DNA of 6,657 nucleotides. Origin: Bacteroidota bacterium. Its GTDB lineage: Bacteria > Bacteroidota > Bacteroidia > Bacteroidales > UBA1556. The notes below the pieces were generated by a model. That model worked only from the letters and a program-made list of their open reading frames with translations, searched no databases and was not told the origin of the DNA. Within the stretch, counting starts at the first letter, position 1. Every line of letters starts with the position of its first letter. The DNA lies in assembly GCA_003973505.1 (NCBI GenBank), contig QNXT01000125.1:1-6657 (forward strand). The letters run 5' to 3'. Shown piece by piece: positions 4,701-6,657 of the stretch. Position numbers and translations under genes: made by a program.

Positions 4701-5459
4701 ATGAGTTATTTCTCAGATAAGAATAAGCGAACAGCAATTATTGCGACACTGTTGTTTCATGTGTTGGTTATTCTTATACTTATTTTTACGGGTTTAACTC
4801 CACCGATGCCACCGCGTCCTGAGATTGGTGTGGAGGTGAATCTTGGAAACTCAGCTGAGGGAATGGGGGAGAAGCAGACCGAAAAGCCTGTTGAGGAAAA
4901 AGCTACACCACCAACACCACAGAAAGTTACTACCGAGGAAAAAGTAGTTACTCAAGAAGAGGTTAAAACGGTGAAAGTTAATGATAAAGTAAATAATGTA
5001 AAAAAAACAGACCCTGTTGTTGAACCAAAAGAAGAACCTAAGACAGTTGATAAGCGATTTATTTTTAATAAAAATAAGAAAACCGTAAAAGGAAGTTCAG
5101 AAGGTCCTGATAAAAAGCCTGGTGATAAGGGTAAAAAGGGTGGCGATCCAAATGCTAAGAATTATGTCGGGAACCATGGTAATGGGATTAGTTATCAATT
5201 GAAAGGACGTAAAGGAAAAAGCTTGCCAAAACCATCGATAGATTACTCAGAAGAAGGTACTGTGGTGGTGAAAATTTGGGTGAATAAAAGTGGTAAAGTG
5301 ATTAATGCCGAGGTTCAAGAAAAAGGAACACTAACTCCTAATACACAATTGCGTAGTTTGGCCATTAAAGCGGCTATGGCTTCGGTATTCGATGCTAAAC
5401 CCGATGCTCCTGAAGTGCAAATTGGAACCATTGAATATGTTTTTATAATAGGTGGTTAG
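4701..5459 (+). CDS. tonB: TonB-family energy transducer
   Basis: A 252-residue protein with TonB architecture. A short cytoplasmic tail is followed by one membrane span at about 11-31 with His20 in TxxxH, matching the SxxxH motif of TonB and TolA. Next is a long Pro/Glu/Lys/Val-rich linker (about 33-130), a Gly/Lys-rich hinge (about 131-165) and a C-terminal TonB-like domain (about 170-252). That domain has the hallmark GTVVVKIWVNKSGKVINAEV (186-205) and a final strand IGTIEYVFII (241-250). It should span the periplasm and pass ExbBD energy to outer-membrane receptors. The neighbouring exbB and exbD, with only the amidase between, support this. The long charged linker also recalls TolA, so a Tol-like role in envelope constriction is an alternative; no tolB or pal is in the window. 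No Shine-Dalgarno is seen; the start gives the complete N-terminal anchor. Confidence 0.88.
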   Translation: MSYFSDKNKRTAIIATLLFHVLVILILIFTGLTPPMPPRPEIGVEVNLGNSAEGMGEKQTEKPVEEKATPPTPQKVTTEEKVVTQEEVKTVKVNDKVNNVKKTDPVVEPKEEPKTVDKRFIFNKNKKTVKGSSEGPDKKPGDKGKKGGDPNAKNYVGNHGNGISYQLKGRKGKSLPKPSIDYSEEGTVVVKIWVNKSGKVINAEVQEKGTLTPNTQLRSLAIKAAMASVFDAKPDAPEVQIGTIEYVFIIGG

Positions 5460-5487
5460 TAAAATTTTAAAACCTACTCTTAAATAA

Positions 5488-6045
5488 ATGATGAAGCGAC
5501 TTACAATAATCGTTATGGCTTTTTTTATGCTTTCCTTCCAAACAGGTAGTAAGTCTATCTACGATTTTACGGTAAAAGATATTAATGGGCAAGATTTTCA
5601 CTTTAGCAGTTTGAAGGGAAAACGTTTTATGATTGTGAATGTAGCTTCAAAATGCCATTATACACCACAGTATAAAGATTTGGAAGCATTATATCAGAAG
5701 TATAAGAATACAGGCTTCGAAATAGTTGCTTTTCCTGCAAACAATTTTCTTTGGCAAGAACCCGGAAGCAATGAGGAAATAAAAGAATTTTGCACCAGCA
5801 ATTTTCATGTGAGTTTCAAAATGATGAGTAAGATTTCGGTAAAAGGAAAAAATCAAGCTCCCATATATGCTTGGTTGACTCAGTCAGAGCAAAATGGTAA
5901 AATGTCGAGTAAAGTGAAATGGAATTTCCAAAAATACCTGATTGACGAAAATGGAAACCTAGTGGCTTATTTCTCCCCATCAACATCCCCAAATGCTGCA
6001 GCTATCACTCATTGGATAGAAACGGGCGAATTGAAGTTAAAATAA
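5488..6045 (+). CDS. Exported cysteine-type glutathione peroxidase
   Basis: A 185-residue GPx-family thiol peroxidase with an N-terminal Sec signal (about 1-20, no lipobox), so it acts in the periplasm. The peroxidatic residue is Cys56 in NVASKCHYTPQY (51-62), where the family has NVASxCGxTxQ; it is cysteine, not selenocysteine. The other tetrad residues are Gln90 in WQEPGSNEEI (89-98) and Trp145/Asn146 in WNFQKYL. The FPC motif is FPA here (Ala84), but Cys102 in EFCTSNF matches the resolving cysteine of thioredoxin-dependent GPx enzymes. It probably reduces hydrogen or lipid peroxides with electrons from a thioredoxin-like donor; the periplasmic donor is unknown. It lies 28 nt after tonB and 25 nt before folC, in the same operon. 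Met2 at 5491 is an equally possible start. No periplasmic glutathione dependence is implied by the family name. Confidence 0.9.
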   Translation: MMKRLTIIVMAFFMLSFQTGSKSIYDFTVKDINGQDFHFSSLKGKRFMIVNVASKCHYTPQYKDLEALYQKYKNTGFEIVAFPANNFLWQEPGSNEEIKEFCTSNFHVSFKMMSKISVKGKNQAPIYAWLTQSEQNGKMSSKVKWNFQKYLIDENGNLVAYFSPSTSPNAAAITHWIETGELKLK

Positions 6046-6070
6046 ACATCCAAGCAAAATTAAATAATTG

Positions 6071-6657
6071 ATGAGCCAATATACTCAAACTATTGATTTT
6101 CTTTTTAGTCAACTTCCTATGTTTCAGAGGCAAGGGGCTGCGGCTTATAAGGCCGATTTAAGTAACACCATTGCATTAATGGATATGTTAAAGCAGCCAC
6201 AAAAAGCATTTCCTGCAGTTCATATTGCAGGTACCAATGGGAAGGGGAGTAGTGCGCATATGATTGCCTCCATTTTGCAGCAGCAAGGTTATAAAACAGG
6301 TCTTTACACTTCGCCTCATTTGGTAGATTTTCGTGAACGTATCAAAGTAAATGGTGAGATGATTAGTGAAGAGGCTGTTGTTGAGTTTGTGAATGTTTAT
6401 AAAGAGCAATTCACAAGCATTCGACCTAGTTTTTTTGAAATTACTTTTGCCATGGCATTGGATTATTTTCGTGCACAAAATGTGGATATTGTGGTGATGG
6501 AAACGGGAATGGGAGGACGTCTTGATTCGAGTAATGTGGTGGAACCCATTGTAAGTTTAATTACGAATATTGGTTTGGATCATACTCAATTCTTGGGCGA
6601 TACTTTGGAGAAGATCGCAGGTGAAAAGGCAGGTATTATTAAAAAGAATGTCCCTGT
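6071..6657 (+). CDS. folC: Bifunctional dihydrofolate synthase/folylpolyglutamate synthase, 5' part
   Basis: The first 195 codons of folC, cut by the right edge. The frame stays open from the ATG at 6071. Diagnostic blocks are the ATP-binding loop HIAGTNGKGS (51-60), YTSPHLVDFRERI (79-91), FFEITFAMAL (121-130), ETGMGGRLDSSNVV (144-157), and NIGLDHTQFLG (167-177) followed by GEKAGIIKK (184-192), where Lys186 fits the conserved, carbamylated lysine of Mur-ligase-like enzymes. By family knowledge it joins glutamate to dihydropteroate and extends the polyglutamate tail of folates, in the cytoplasm. An N-terminal segment TIDFLFSQLPMFQRQGAAAYK is typical of Bacteroidota FolC. It follows the peroxidase by 25 nt without its own visible promoter. 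Its function is unrelated to the motor genes, so shared transcription is the likely reason for the linkage. The C-terminal domain is outside the window. Confidence 0.93.
   Translation, partial: MSQYTQTIDFLFSQLPMFQRQGAAAYKADLSNTIALMDMLKQPQKAFPAVHIAGTNGKGSSAHMIASILQQQGYKTGLYTSPHLVDFRERIKVNGEMISEEAVVEFVNVYKEQFTSIRPSFFEITFAMALDYFRAQNVDIVVMETGMGGRLDSSNVVEPIVSLITNIGLDHTQFLGDTLEKIAGEKAGIIKKNVP

Noticed and set aside
5449..5485. TAGGT...ACCTA after tonB as a terminator hairpin
   Set aside because: Arms of five bases with a long loop and no U tract; the next gene follows after 28 nt, so read-through is likelier.
6188..6478. Minus-strand open frame of 96 codons near the right end
   Set aside because: It lies antisense to folC, whose ATP-binding and ligase motifs on the plus strand are unmistakable.

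Overview
The window looks like the chromosome of a Bacteroidota (Bacteroidetes) species. Evidence: AT-rich sequence, mostly leaderless-looking or A-rich translation starts without Shine-Dalgarno motifs, matches to the phylum's TAnnTTTG -7 promoter element, lipoproteins with a Ser before the lipidated Cys, and an ExbB-ExbD-TonB block followed by folC, an arrangement I recall from this phylum. The genus cannot be read from the sequence. The futalosine-pathway gene mqnA argues for a lineage that makes menaquinone by that route. All genes are housekeeping or cell-envelope genes; no mobile element, CRISPR array, tRNA or rRNA gene was seen.

Layout. (1) Positions 952 to 1, minus strand: two genes overlapping by 11 nt that together encode a 5'-nucleotidase in two pieces. 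The C-terminal nucleoside-binding domain comes first, as a Sec lipoprotein. The metallophosphatase domain follows, with a twin-arginine signal, and runs off the left edge. (2) 953-1059: a divergent promoter region with two back-to-back -7 elements. (3) 1060-2670, plus strand: a hotdog thioesterase, a TPR lipoprotein and mqnA (chorismate dehydratase), closely packed and probably one operon. (4) 2671-2873: the largest gap (203 bp), holding a degenerate direct repeat, three dyad symmetries and a candidate promoter. (5) 2874-6657, plus strand: exbB, exbD, a small exported N-acetylmuramoyl-L-alanine amidase, tonB, an exported glutathione peroxidase and the 5' part of folC, all with gaps of 14 to 40 nt and probably one operon.

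Working together: ExbB and ExbD form a proton-driven motor in the inner membrane and the TonB protein carries its energy across the periplasm. The amidase, placed between exbD and tonB, cuts peptide stems from peptidoglycan, which hints at a link between the motor and wall remodelling, as in Tol-Pal systems. The peroxidase would protect the same compartment. FolC is cytoplasmic folate metabolism and probably only shares the transcript. The left-hand genes scavenge nucleotides outside the inner membrane.

No wholly new system is evident. The points most worth a second look are the split, dual-export nucleotidase, the near-palindromic divergent promoter, and the amidase and peroxidase embedded in the ExbBD-TonB-folC block.
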